Part shown: one piece after another, positions 1 through 8,393 of the stretch
Layout: each line of letters starts with the position of its first letter
Position numbering within the stretch: position 1 is the first letter of the stretch
The notes under the pieces: generated by a model
Told to the model about the DNA's origin: nothing
Seen by the model: the letters and a program-made list of their open reading frames with translations, nothing else
Database searches by the model: none
Translations under genes and position numbers: made by a program
NCBI GenBank assembly: GCA_002325245.1
Contig: DCRR01000003.1
Coordinates: 1-64,000 of the forward strand
Source: Microbacteriaceae bacterium UBA1487
Lineage (GTDB): Bacteria > Actinomycetota > Actinomycetes > Actinomycetales > Microbacteriaceae
Direction of reading: 5' to 3'
Length of the DNA stretch: 64,000 nucleotides

Positions 1-1181
1 GCACGCTCGAGCACGTCGTGCCGCTTGCAGAACGCGAAGCGCACCAGCGTGCGGTAGCCGTCGCGGTTCTCCGGGCGGATGAACGCCGTCAGCGGGATCG
101 CGACCACGCCGGCACGGGCGGGAAGCGCCCGGCAGAACTCGTCGGCGTCGGTCGTGCCGAGCGGGGCGGCATCCGCGATCACGAAGTAGCCGCCCGCCGG
201 GCGCGAGACGGTGAAGCCCGCCGCGACGAGGCCCGCCGAGAGCAGGTCGCGCTTGGCGGCGAGCGCGGCCGCGGCGCCGGTGAAGTAGTCGTCCGGCAGG
301 TCGAGCCCGGCGGCGATCGCCGGCTGGAACGGGGCGCCGTTCACGTAGGTGAGGAACTGCTTCACCGCCTGAATCGGGGCGATCAGCGCGGGCGGCGCAG
401 TAATCCAGCCGATCTTCCAGCCGGTTGTGTTGAACGTCTTGCCGCCGCTGCCGATGCTGACGGTGCGCTCGCGTGCCCCCGGCAGCGTGGCGATGGGGGT
501 GTGCCGGGCGCCGCCGACCGGGTCGTCGAACACCAGGTGCTCGTAGACCTCGTCGCTGACGATCCAGGCGTCGTGGCGGTGCGCGAGCTCCACGATCAGT
601 TCGAGGGCCTCGCGATCCAGCGCCATGCCGGTCGGGTTGTGCGGCGAGTTGATCAGGATCACGCGGGTGCGGTCGGTGACCGCGGCGCGCAGGGCATCCA
701 GATCGGGGCGGAAATCGGGTGCCCGCAGCGGTACGGTGACGTGGCGCGCGCCTGCCAGTCCGATCATGGCGGCGTAGGAGTCGTAGAACGGCTCGAAGGT
801 GACGACCTCGTCGCCGGTGTCGAGCAGGCCGAGCAGGGAGGCGGCGATCGCCTCCGTCGCGCCGGCGGTGACGAGCACCTCGCGGTCGGGGTCGACGCGC
901 AGGCCGTAGAAGCGGTCGTGGTGGCGCGCGATCGCGTCGCGCAGCACCGGCATGCCGAGCGCGGGCGGGTACTGGTTCAGGCCCTCGTCGATCGCGCGCT
1001 TGGCGGCGTCGAGCACCTCTCGCGGACCGTCCTCGTCGGGGAAGCCCTGGCCGAGGTTGATCGCACCGGTGCTGGCCGCGAGCGCCGACATCTCGCCGAA
1101 GATGGTGGGCCGCAGGGCTCCGTCCTCGCCGAGGAGCATCGCTCCGCGCGCGGCTCGTTCCCAGGCGCCCGGAGCAGTCAT
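1..1181 (-). CDS. PLP-dependent class I/II aminotransferase, C-terminus cut by window edge
   Basis: Reading from the ATG at 1181 towards position 1 gives an uninterrupted fold-type I aminotransferase of about 393 visible residues; the stop lies outside the window. Visible family motifs are NLGQGFPDE near residue 40, NSPHNPTG (substrate/PLP-binding loop), SDEVYEHL with the PLP-contacting Asp and Tyr, and SIGSGGKTFN, whose Lys should form the Schiff base. NLGQGFPD followed by this spacing is typical of the kynurenine/methionine aminotransferase (YbdL-like) branch, but the amino-acid substrate cannot be fixed. A TAAGTT hexamer 7 nt before the ATG suggests a leaderless transcript. It is divergent from the lipoprotein gene at 1251, with only 69 bp between the two starts. 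Confidence 0.9.
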   Translation of the reverse strand, partial: MTAPGAWERAARGAMLLGEDGALRPTIFGEMSALAASTGAINLGQGFPDEDGPREVLDAAKRAIDEGLNQYPPALGMPVLRDAIARHHDRFYGLRVDPDREVLVTAGATEAIAASLLGLLDTGDEVVTFEPFYDSYAAMIGLAGARHVTVPLRAPDFRPDLDALRAAVTDRTRVILINSPHNPTGMALDREALELIVELAHRHDAWIVSDEVYEHLVFDDPVGGARHTPIATLPGARERTVSIGSGGKTFNTTGWKIGWITAPPALIAPIQAVKQFLTYVNGAPFQPAIAAGLDLPDDYFTGAAAALAAKRDLLSAGLVAAGFTVSRPAGGYFVIADAAPLGTTDADEFCRALPARAGVVAIPLTAFIRPENRDGYRTLVRFAFCKRHDVLER

Positions 1182-1188
1182 GCAGTCC

Positions 1189-1194
1189 AACTTA
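1189..1194 (-). promoter_or_regulatory. Candidate -10 (TAAGTT) of the aminotransferase gene
   Basis: TAAGTT on the minus strand ends 7 nt before the ATG at 1181. No purine-rich ribosome site lies between, so a leaderless mRNA is inferred. Confidence 0.45.
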
Positions 1195-1238
1195 CTGCCG
1201 CTCTGTGGATGACTCGTCCACGCGCCGAGCGGATGTCC

Positions 1239-1244
1239 TACCGT
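1239..1244 (+). promoter_or_regulatory. Candidate -10 (TACCGT) of the lipoprotein gene
   Basis: TACCGT is followed by 6 nt and the ATG at 1251. The same hexamer with the same 6-nt gap precedes the ABC gene at 13097 and ftsK at 43924. Confidence 0.5.
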
Positions 1245-1250
1245 CGTCGC

Positions 1251-1817
1251 ATGCGGATCGCCTCGCCGGGCGCGGTCGCCGCCGTAGCTGCCGCCGTCGC
1301 TCTCAGCCTCAGCCTCGGACTGGCCGCGTGCACGCCTGAACCTGCACCGATCGCCGTCCCGCCGCAGCCCAGCAGCACGCCGCTGTTCGCCTCCGAGGAG
1401 GAGGCGCTCGCCGCGGCGGAGGAGGCGTATGTTGCCTACTGGCTGGCCGCCGATTCAGTCGGGCACGACGGCTGGCAGTCACTCGAGCCGCTTCAGGCAG
1501 TCGTCACGCCGAGCAAGTTGGCGGCCGAGTCCGAATCGGCGCAGGAGCTGAGCGACGCCAATTACCGGCTGGTCGGAAACACTGTTGCTCGCCTTGCACA
1601 ACTCCAGTCTTTGAAGGCGGGCAGTGATCACGTGACCGTGGTGGCTTATGGGTGCATCGACATCTCGGCTACGAAACTCGTCGATGAGTCGGGTGCCGAC
1701 GCAACGCCTTCCGACCGTGATGAGGTACTCGCACTCGAAGTGACGTTCGTGTCCGATGCTGATGGTGCTCTCAAGGTTGACGGGAGTGAGAGATGGCCGG
1801 ACTCGAGCTTCTGCTAG
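1251..1817 (+). CDS. Putative lipoprotein of unknown function
   Basis: 188-residue protein starting at the ATG that follows a TACCGT hexamer by 6 nt. The N-terminus has an Arg, a hydrophobic Ala/Val/Leu stretch and the lipobox LAAC with Cys27 as the predicted lipidation site, so it should be anchored to the outer face of the membrane. The mature part begins with a Pro-rich linker, then an acidic helix (ASEEEALAAAEEAYVAYW) and a mixed alpha/beta region ending in Cys. I recognise no enzymatic motif. The 3' end overlaps the next gene (1793) by 25 nt, so the two are probably co-translated. Longer in-frame starts upstream would lie antisense to the aminotransferase and are rejected. Confidence 0.75.
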   Translation: MRIASPGAVAAVAAAVALSLSLGLAACTPEPAPIAVPPQPSSTPLFASEEEALAAAEEAYVAYWLAADSVGHDGWQSLEPLQAVVTPSKLAAESESAQELSDANYRLVGNTVARLAQLQSLKAGSDHVTVVAYGCIDISATKLVDESGADATPSDRDEVLALEVTFVSDADGALKVDGSERWPDSSFC

Positions 1818-2590
1818 CTGCTTCACTCGCCGCGGCCTCGGTTCTTGCGCCCGCGAGTAGCGAATGCAGTTCAGGGTCGGTGTTCGCGGGCGGCTGCGGG
1901 GTCACCGGCGAAATCACCGACGACGACGTCGAGCTCACCGGCAACGACGGTTCACCGGGCTCGGGCGGCGGCTCCGGGAGCGCGGGCTCCGGTGACGGGC
2001 ATGCGGCGGCGCCGCTTCCGCCGTGCGAGACGGCGCTGGTCACCTACGCCAACGGCGTGCCCACCTGCACGGCCGACGTCGAGCGCGACGGCTGGGATGT
2101 CGTCGCTCCGGTGACGCTGGTCGACATCGCCAGCTTTCGGCCCGCATCCGCGACGCACCACATGCAGCCGAACGGCTGGACCATCGCCGGGCTGCCGACC
2201 AACTTCTACGCGAAGACGGGAACCCAGATCGTGCCCGGCACGCTGCTCGGGCGCCCCGCCGAGGTGCGGTTCACACCGGTGCAGTACTACTGGGACTACG
2301 GCGATGGCAGCAGTGCCACCCGCTCGCGGCCCGGTGGCACCTGGGCGGCGCTCGGGGTGGCCGAGTTCGACGTCACGCCGACCAGCCACGTGTACGCGAC
2401 GGCGGGACCCTACGTCATCCGTCTCTCGGTCGGCTACACGGCCGAGTACCGCTACGCCGGCTCGCCCTGGGTGCCGATCGCCGGGCAGCTCGTGCTTCCC
2501 GCGAACGATCTCGCGATCACCGTCGGCGGCGCCACGACGGTGCTGGTCGCCGACGACTGCCGCGTGAACCCGGCCGGCCCGGGCTGCTGA
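1793..2590 (+). CDS. Secreted PKD-like domain protein
   Basis: 265-residue exported protein. Residues 1-22 form a signal peptide (LELLLAASLAAASVLAPASS). A Cys/Gly-rich segment follows, containing a Gly-Ser linker near residues 55-70 that resembles a wall-spanning spacer. The C-terminal half has YYWDYGDGS near residue 165 and a later SHVYATAGPYVIRLSV, the two conserved strands of PKD/Ig-like folds (WDFGDG ... HxYxxPGxYxVxL). Such domains mediate protein or carbohydrate contacts, but no ligand can be named. It overlaps the upstream lipoprotein by 25 nt, and the two probably act together at the cell surface (inference). Confidence 0.75.
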   Translation: MAGLELLLAASLAAASVLAPASSECSSGSVFAGGCGVTGEITDDDVELTGNDGSPGSGGGSGSAGSGDGHAAAPLPPCETALVTYANGVPTCTADVERDGWDVVAPVTLVDIASFRPASATHHMQPNGWTIAGLPTNFYAKTGTQIVPGTLLGRPAEVRFTPVQYYWDYGDGSSATRSRPGGTWAALGVAEFDVTPTSHVYATAGPYVIRLSVGYTAEYRYAGSPWVPIAGQLVLPANDLAITVGGATTVLVADDCRVNPAGPGC

Positions 2591-2754
2591 CCGCGCCAGC
2601 GCCCAGCGGTGCGGAGCGATGCCGTGCGGAACAGCGCCGCGTCCGCCACCTGTCGCGACCCGGCCCCGTTTCGAATGCTCAAGTAGGCTCCCATCGCCGA
2701 CATAACTGACACACAGGTTCTGGCGTGATGCTAGCCACGCTGGAAGGAGCACCC

Positions 2755-4257
2755 ATGACAGATCACACCCCGACGCCGGGCGAGCAGCGGCCCACCGACG
2801 AGACCGCCGCCGTTCCGACTGCCCCCGACGAGAGCATCCCTGCGACCCCCGCAGCCGACGCCGCAACGCCTGCCGCTTCGACCACCGCCTCGACGGCGGC
2901 CGACACCGCGTCCAGCCCCGCCGCCCCCGCGGCAGGCGGAGACGACGCTCCGCCGCTCGGCGTTCCCGAGACGCCTGCCGGCGCGCCGCCGGCACCGGAG
3001 GCCCCGCCGGCCCCGCAGCCGCTCGACACAGCCTCCGCGGCCGCCGAGCAGGGTGAGGTCCCCGCCGCCAGCACCTCCCCGCGTCGCACCGCAGGCCTCC
3101 CCGTCGTCGCCGCGCTCGCCGTCGGCGCGCTCATCGGCGGTGCCGCCGGTGCCGGCGTCGCCGCCTGGGCAGTCGGATCCTCGACCTCCACCTCGCAGAC
3201 GACCGAATCGGCCCCCAGCACGATCACCGTCAACAACCCCGACGACGTCACCGCGGTGACCGCGATCGCCGCGAAGGCCGCCCCCTCGGTGGTCACGATC
3301 AGCGCTTCGGGCGGATCCGTCTCCGGCTCCGGCTCGGGCGTGATCCTGACCGAGGACGGCTACATCCTCACCAACAACCACGTCGTCACGCTCGACGGCG
3401 CGACCGCGTCCGCGCAGCTCGAGGTGACCACCTCGGACGGCCACATCTACAGCGCCACGATCGTCGGCACGGATGCGATCACCGACCTCGCCGTCATCAA
3501 GCTCGAGGACGCCAGCGGCCTCACGCCGATCGACACCGCGAGCTCCTCCGAGCTCAACGTCGGCGATCGCACCGTCGTCATCGGGGCCCCGCTCGGCCTC
3601 TCGAACTCGGTCAGCGACGGCATCGTCAGCGCCCTCAACCGCAGCATCAGCGTTGCTTCGTCGGCGGTGCCGGATGACAGCACCGGGGACGCCGAGGGCT
3701 CGGAAGGCCCGCAGTTCAACTTCGACTTCCCGGGAAGCACCGGCACCACGTCGTCGTCGATCTCGATCCCGGTCATCCAGACCGATGCCGCCGTCAATCC
3801 GGGCAACTCGGGTGGCGCTCTGCTGAACGACGAGGGCGAGCTGATCGGCATCATCGTCGCGATCGCCAGCACCGGAAGCGACTCGAGTTCGACGTCCGGC
3901 TCGATCGGTGTCGGCTTCGCCATCCCGTCCGACCTCGCCCTGCGCGTCGCGGAGGACCTGATGACCGACGGCACCGCCTCGCACGGCTTGCTGGGTGTCA
4001 CGGTCGGCAACGCCAGCAGCGACACCGGTTCGACGCTCGGCGCCGTGGTCGGCGAGGTGACTCCGGGATCCGGGGCGGATGCCGCGGGCATCCAGTCCGG
4101 TGACGTGATCACCTACTTCAACGAGCTGCCGATCACCAGCGCCACCGACATCACCGCGCAGGTGCGCGCCCTCGCGGCCGGCACCTCGACGACGATCACG
4201 GTGGTGCGAGACGAGCAGGTGCTCACCTTCGACGTGACGCTCGGCTCGCTCGAGTAG
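2755..4257 (+). CDS. HtrA/DegP-type S1C serine protease with PDZ domain
   Basis: 500-residue membrane-anchored protease. Residues 1-110 are a Pro/Ala/Thr-rich cytoplasmic tail, and 114-140 form one transmembrane helix that places the rest outside the cell. The trypsin-like domain carries the triad His209 (TNNHVV), Asp244 (TDLAVIKL) and Ser352 (NPGNSGGALL). A PDZ domain spans about 412-495 (GLLGVTVGN ... AGIQSGDVITYFN). It should degrade or refold damaged exported proteins. Start chosen at 2755 because GGAAGGAGC lies just upstream; the in-frame ATG at 2725 has no such site. A Ser/Thr/Asp-rich loop at about 302-335 is inserted in the protease domain. The gene stands alone. Confidence 0.93.
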   Translation: MTDHTPTPGEQRPTDETAAVPTAPDESIPATPAADAATPAASTTASTAADTASSPAAPAAGGDDAPPLGVPETPAGAPPAPEAPPAPQPLDTASAAAEQGEVPAASTSPRRTAGLPVVAALAVGALIGGAAGAGVAAWAVGSSTSTSQTTESAPSTITVNNPDDVTAVTAIAAKAAPSVVTISASGGSVSGSGSGVILTEDGYILTNNHVVTLDGATASAQLEVTTSDGHIYSATIVGTDAITDLAVIKLEDASGLTPIDTASSSELNVGDRTVVIGAPLGLSNSVSDGIVSALNRSISVASSAVPDDSTGDAEGSEGPQFNFDFPGSTGTTSSSISIPVIQTDAAVNPGNSGGALLNDEGELIGIIVAIASTGSDSSSTSGSIGVGFAIPSDLALRVAEDLMTDGTASHGLLGVTVGNASSDTGSTLGAVVGEVTPGSGADAAGIQSGDVITYFNELPITSATDITAQVRALAAGTSTTITVVRDEQVLTFDVTLGSLE

Positions 4258-4307
4258 ACCCCGGTTCGCCCCGACCGCGCTCCTTCCTCGAGCGCGCGCA
4301 CCCAGCC

Positions 4308-4346
4308 CCGGCGGGCCCGACTGATAGCATCGGTCGGGCCCGCCGG
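4308..4346 (+). terminator. 14-bp perfect stem-loop between htrA-like and GT2 genes
   Basis: CCGGCGGGCCCGAC (4308-4321) pairs with GTCGGGCCCGCCGG (4333-4346) around an 11-nt loop. It lies 50 nt past the protease stop and fits a terminator, although no T-run follows. The loop contains TAGCAT, identical to -10 hexamers used elsewhere in the window. Confidence 0.55.
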
Positions 4347-4373
4347 GCGTCGTGGGTATCGCACTTCGGGAGC

Positions 4374-5420
4374 GTGGCAGTGGAGCAGACCAGCGCGTCG
4401 GGCGTCTCGTACGTCATGCCGGTCCTCAACGAGGCCGGCTATCTCGAGGCCGCGGTCGCGAGCATCCTCGCCCAGGACTACGCCGGCGAGGTCGAGATCG
4501 TGCTCGCGCTCGGCCCCTCGACCGATGGCACCGACGCGATCGTGGAACGGCTGATCGCCGCCGACACCCGCATCCGCTCGGTGCCGAACCCGGGGATGGA
4601 CATCCCGATCGGCTTGAACCGCGCCATCGCGGCGAGCCGGTTCCCGATCGTGATCCGCGTCGACGCGCACACCGAGCTGGCGCCCGGCTACACGCGGCGC
4701 GGCGTCGAGACGCTGGAGCGCACCGGTGCCGCGAGCCTCGGCGGTGTGATGATTGCGACCGGGCGTCCGGGATTCCAGGCGGCCGTCGCGCGCGCGTACA
4801 ACAGCCCGTTCGGGCTGGGCGGCGGCGCCTATCACGGTGATCGTGCCGTCGAAGGCCCGGCCGAGTCCGCCTACATGGGCATCTTCCGCCGTGAGCTGTT
4901 CGATCAGGTGGGCGGCTTCGACGAGTCGCTGCGCCGCGGTGAGGACTGGGAGCTGAACTTCCGACTGCGCCAGGCTGGTCTGCTCGTCTGGCTCGACCCG
5001 AAGCTGCGCGTCAGCTACTGGCCGCGCAGCACCTGGGCTCGCCTGGCGCGGCAGTTCTATGCGACCGGTGTGTGGCGCGGCGAGCTGGTGCGGCGCCTCG
5101 GCGGGCGCAATCCGCTTCGCTTCTTCGCGCCGCCGGTGCTGCTGATCTCGCTCGTGGTCACCGTGCTGCTCACGCCGTTCGCGGCGTTCGGTCTGCTGCC
5201 GACGTGGCTGCTGGCGATCACGGGTCTGGCGGCCCTCGGCCCGCTTGCCTACCTCGCGCTGCTCGTCGCCGCGGGGATCACCGACACCGGGTCGCTCGCC
5301 GATCGCCTGCGCTTCGTCGCCGTCGTCGCGACGATGCACCTCAGCTGGGGTGCCGGATTCCTGGTCGGCGTCGTGCGCGGGGCGCGCGACGCGGTCGACA
5401 CCTCGCGCACCGAGTCCTGA
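4374..5420 (+). CDS. Family 2 glycosyltransferase with C-terminal membrane helices
   Basis: 348-residue inverting glycosyltransferase. The GT-A fold opens with SYVMPVLNEAGYLEAAV (12-28) and has ILAQDY and GPSTDGT (nucleotide-binding), a D-x-H motif at 97-99 (VDAHTE), and GEDWELNFRLRQAG near 189-202 with the catalytic ED pair. Three hydrophobic helices (about 253-275, 278-300, 313-335) anchor it in the membrane. The order resembles ExoA/succinoglycan-type transferases that build lipid-linked or exported glycans. Start is GTG 4374, with GTG 4380 possible. It converges with the phosphotransferase gene at 5443-8310, which places it with the wall-polymer genes; the sugar donor is unknown. Confidence 0.85.
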   Translation: MAVEQTSASGVSYVMPVLNEAGYLEAAVASILAQDYAGEVEIVLALGPSTDGTDAIVERLIAADTRIRSVPNPGMDIPIGLNRAIAASRFPIVIRVDAHTELAPGYTRRGVETLERTGAASLGGVMIATGRPGFQAAVARAYNSPFGLGGGAYHGDRAVEGPAESAYMGIFRRELFDQVGGFDESLRRGEDWELNFRLRQAGLLVWLDPKLRVSYWPRSTWARLARQFYATGVWRGELVRRLGGRNPLRFFAPPVLLISLVVTVLLTPFAAFGLLPTWLLAITGLAALGPLAYLALLVAAGITDTGSLADRLRFVAVVATMHLSWGAGFLVGVVRGARDAVDTSRTES

Positions 5421-5442
5421 CCGGGTCCGGTTCCGGCGGCAC

Positions 5443-8310
5443 TCAGTCGAACCAGCCGGCGTCGAGCATCCGCTGCACGACGCGCTCCCCGGCCCGGCCG
5501 TCCTCGAGCGGGGTGAACTTCTTCCGCCACGCCGCGCGGCGCTCGACGAACTCGGGCATGCTCTCGTGCGCGCGCAGCACGGCTGTGCGCACGGCGTCCG
5601 CGGTCTCGACCACCGGTCCGGGAGCCTCGGCGATGAAGTCGAAGTAGAAGCCGCGCAGCTCGGTCGAGTAGTGCGCCAGATCGGGGGTGAAGAACACGAT
5701 CGGCTTGTCGGTGGTCATCCAGTCGAACATCGTCGACGAGTAGTCGGTGACGAGCACATCGGCGACGAGGAGCAGCTCGCCGACATCCGGATAGCTCGTC
5801 ACATCGACGAGGTTCGGCCCGCGGAAGTCGCGGCCGAAGCCGAGCGTGCGCGAGTGCCCCCGCACCAGCACGATCCACCCCGTGCCGAGCTCGGTGGCGA
5901 AGTTCTCCACGTCGAGGAAGTCGATCACCTCGGTGCGATCGTCGCGCCAGGTGGGGGCGTACAGCGCGATGCGCGGGCCCTCGCCAGCTGACTCGGTGAT
6001 GCCCAGCCGCTCGCGGATGCGCGCCATCCGCGCCTCCGGCTCGGGATCGTGCAGCACATCGTCGCGCGGGTAGCCCTCGACCCAGATCGGGCCCTCCATG
6101 GCGTAGGCGGAGCGGAAGATCTCGGCGCTGTACCGGTTCTGCGCCAGCAGCACGTCCCATCGGGCCTGCTCGCGCTTGGTCGCGATCGCGGTGCGCGAGG
6201 AGGAGATCCGGCCGAGCAGGCCGGAGCGGCCGATCCGGTCGAGCGCGAGACGCTTGACCATCGTGCCGTGCCAGGTCTGCAGCACGTGCTGGTAGCGGCG
6301 GCGACGGTAGCGCTTGCGCAGCCAGTCGTTGACGACGAGCACGCGGGCCGCCGCGCGCACGCGCCACCATTCGCGGCTTCCCTCGACGATCGCGATCGCC
6401 CCGTCCGGCACCTCGATCGAGCGGTCGACGACGCTCCAGTAGCGGCGCGTCTGCGGGCGTGCCCGGGCGAGAGCCCGGTCGATGCCGAGCGGGTTGTCAG
6501 CGACGGTGCGGCTGTAGAAGCTCTCGAAGTAGACCGCGTCTTCGCGGATGCCCCGGGAGGCCCGGTACAGCGCCTCCAGCTCGAGCTGGGCGCGGGGCCC
6601 GCGCTCATCGGCAGCGAGCGGCGCCGCCACCCGCACCCGGAAGCCGCCGGCGTCGGCGCGGGCGGTCACATGGAACAGCTCGTGGGTGAGCACCAGCGCC
6701 CGCGGGCGCCCGATGTCGAGGCGCGTCGAGTCGACCTCGCCGCGCAGGATGATGTCGTAGTCGCCGCTCGGCAGCGCCAGCGGGTTGCTTCCCCACCGCG
6801 CGACCAGCAGCGGGATCCGCACCAGGGTCCGGTCGTCCGCGGGCTCGAGCGTCGCCGATACGCGGGCGCGCCCGCCTGCGAGCTCGATTCCGGTGACGTC
6901 GTCGCCGAGTCCGGCCAGTTCGAGTTCGAGGTGCGGCACGCCGGTCGCGTCCTCGTCGCCGTCGATCAGTTCGGCTTCCAGAATCCGGGGCCGCACGATG
7001 CGGGCTGGCGAGTCGAAGCGCGGCGCGGGTTCCGCCGCCGAGACCGTCGACATCGGCGCGAGTCGGCGCAGGATCTCGGTGAGCACGCGCTCGGTCGCAT
7101 GACCGTCTGGCAGGTCGAAGTGCTCCTCGCGCAGCCAGCGGGTGTGCAGGCGAGCCTGCAGCGTCTCGGCGGAGTCGGGTCGCCCCAGCGCCTCCAGCTC
7201 GGTGAGGACCCCGCCCCAGGTGCGGTGCTGGCGTCCGTGTGTCACGTCGCGGTAGTCGCTGTACAGTCCCCGCCGCTTCGCGTACTCCTCGACGTCGGGG
7301 GCGAGGAAGACGATCGGCCGGTCCAGCAGAGCGAAGTCGAAGGCCGCCGAGGAGTAGTCGGTGATCAGCACATCGATCGCGGGCAGCGCGGGGGTGAGCT
7401 CGTTCAGCTCCCGCGGAGAGAGCATCCGAATCCGCGCGCTCCGGGCGGGCCCGTCCGCATAGTCGCCGAGCCCGAGCGGATGCGTGCGCACCAGCAGCGT
7501 GCTGTCGCTGCGCTCGGCCCACGCCGCGATCCGGTCCCACTCGGCCGCGCTCGGAATCGAGGGGTCGGGTCGACCGTCGCGCCAGGTCGGCGCATAGAGC
7601 ACGACTGAGCCGGAGGAGGGCAGCGGCCCGATCGCCGTTTCGATGCGCTCGCGCGCCTCGACGCGGGCGGCGGCCGGATCGCCGTGCAGCACGTCGTCGC
7701 GCGGATCCCCGGTGGCGACCACGCGGTGCGGTGCGATGCCGAAGGCGCTCACGATGCGCGCTGCCACCAGTTCGGAGGCGACCGGGAACAGTCCGATCGA
7801 GCGTCCCGCTCGGCGGTAGGCGCTCGCGATCAGCGCGCGGACGCGCGGGTGGTCGGGGAGCCCGCGGATGCGCAGTGCGGTCGGGGAGTCCAGGTGCAGG
7901 CGCTTCAGCGGGATGCCGTGCCAGAGCTGGACGATGAACGCACCGCGCGAGCCGTAGCGGTTGGCGTCGCCGAAGCCGTGCGTCACGACGACGACGCGTG
8001 CGCGCAAGGTCGCCCAGAGACCGCCGGGGCCGTCGCGGCGCACCGTCTCGAAGCCCTCGGCTCGCGCGCGGTTGAGTTCGGCATCCGATCCGGCGAGCCA
8101 GATGATGCGGTGCGAGGCGCCGAGGCGCTCCCGCGCGAGCCGCGCGAGCGGAGCCGCCCCCTCGCCGAAGCCGATGCCCGAGCCGACGACCCAGATCCGG
8201 TCGCTGCGCGGCACGAGCCACGCGGCAACGGCTCCGAGCCCGTAGAGCGGGAGCCGGAGCAGTTTGCCGGCGTTCCCGGCCGCGAAGGTGAAGCGGGCCA
8301 TAATCGTCAC
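5443..8310 (-). CDS. Double-domain CDP-glycerol/ribitol phosphotransferase (TagB/TagF-like)
   Basis: 955-residue protein with two complete glycerophosphotransferase domains. Domain 1 (about 105-420) has WHG 130-132, YAPTWRD 239-245, RTHPLG 275-280 and TDYSSAAFDF 317-326. Domain 2 (about 600-950) repeats them as WHGTMVKR 680-687, YAPTWRD 784-790, RGHS 817-820 and TDYSSTMFDW 855-864. A beta-rich linker (about 430-590) separates them. Family members transfer alditol-phosphate units from CDP-alditol to a lipid-linked wall teichoic acid at the inner membrane face. Two intact active sites suggest two linkages or a primase/polymerase pair in one chain (inference). Start is GTG 8310 or ATG 8301. It is convergent with the GT2 gene and divergent from the related gene at 8394. 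Confidence 0.88.
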   Translation of the reverse strand: MTIMARFTFAAGNAGKLLRLPLYGLGAVAAWLVPRSDRIWVVGSGIGFGEGAAPLARLARERLGASHRIIWLAGSDAELNRARAEGFETVRRDGPGGLWATLRARVVVVTHGFGDANRYGSRGAFIVQLWHGIPLKRLHLDSPTALRIRGLPDHPRVRALIASAYRRAGRSIGLFPVASELVAARIVSAFGIAPHRVVATGDPRDDVLHGDPAAARVEARERIETAIGPLPSSGSVVLYAPTWRDGRPDPSIPSAAEWDRIAAWAERSDSTLLVRTHPLGLGDYADGPARSARIRMLSPRELNELTPALPAIDVLITDYSSAAFDFALLDRPIVFLAPDVEEYAKRRGLYSDYRDVTHGRQHRTWGGVLTELEALGRPDSAETLQARLHTRWLREEHFDLPDGHATERVLTEILRRLAPMSTVSAAEPAPRFDSPARIVRPRILEAELIDGDEDATGVPHLELELAGLGDDVTGIELAGGRARVSATLEPADDRTLVRIPLLVARWGSNPLALPSGDYDIILRGEVDSTRLDIGRPRALVLTHELFHVTARADAGGFRVRVAAPLAADERGPRAQLELEALYRASRGIREDAVYFESFYSRTVADNPLGIDRALARARPQTRRYWSVVDRSIEVPDGAIAIVEGSREWWRVRAAARVLVVNDWLRKRYRRRRYQHVLQTWHGTMVKRLALDRIGRSGLLGRISSSRTAIATKREQARWDVLLAQNRYSAEIFRSAYAMEGPIWVEGYPRDDVLHDPEPEARMARIRERLGITESAGEGPRIALYAPTWRDDRTEVIDFLDVENFATELGTGWIVLVRGHSRTLGFGRDFRGPNLVDVTSYPDVGELLLVADVLVTDYSSTMFDWMTTDKPIVFFTPDLAHYSTELRGFYFDFIAEAPGPVVETADAVRTAVLRAHESMPEFVERRAAWRKKFTPLEDGRAGERVVQRMLDAGWFD

Positions 8311-8393
8311 GATTCTGGCACGGTCAGCCCTCTCGGCGGGAGAGGCCCGAGCGGTCTGGCACGATGAACGTATGGTGAATCCGGAGTTCCGTC

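Noticed and set aside
18..1250. Long plus-strand reading frame in front of the lipoprotein gene
   Set aside because: It is antisense to a clear aminotransferase and has the Arg/Asp/Gly composition of a shadow frame; only the part from 1251 has a signal peptide.
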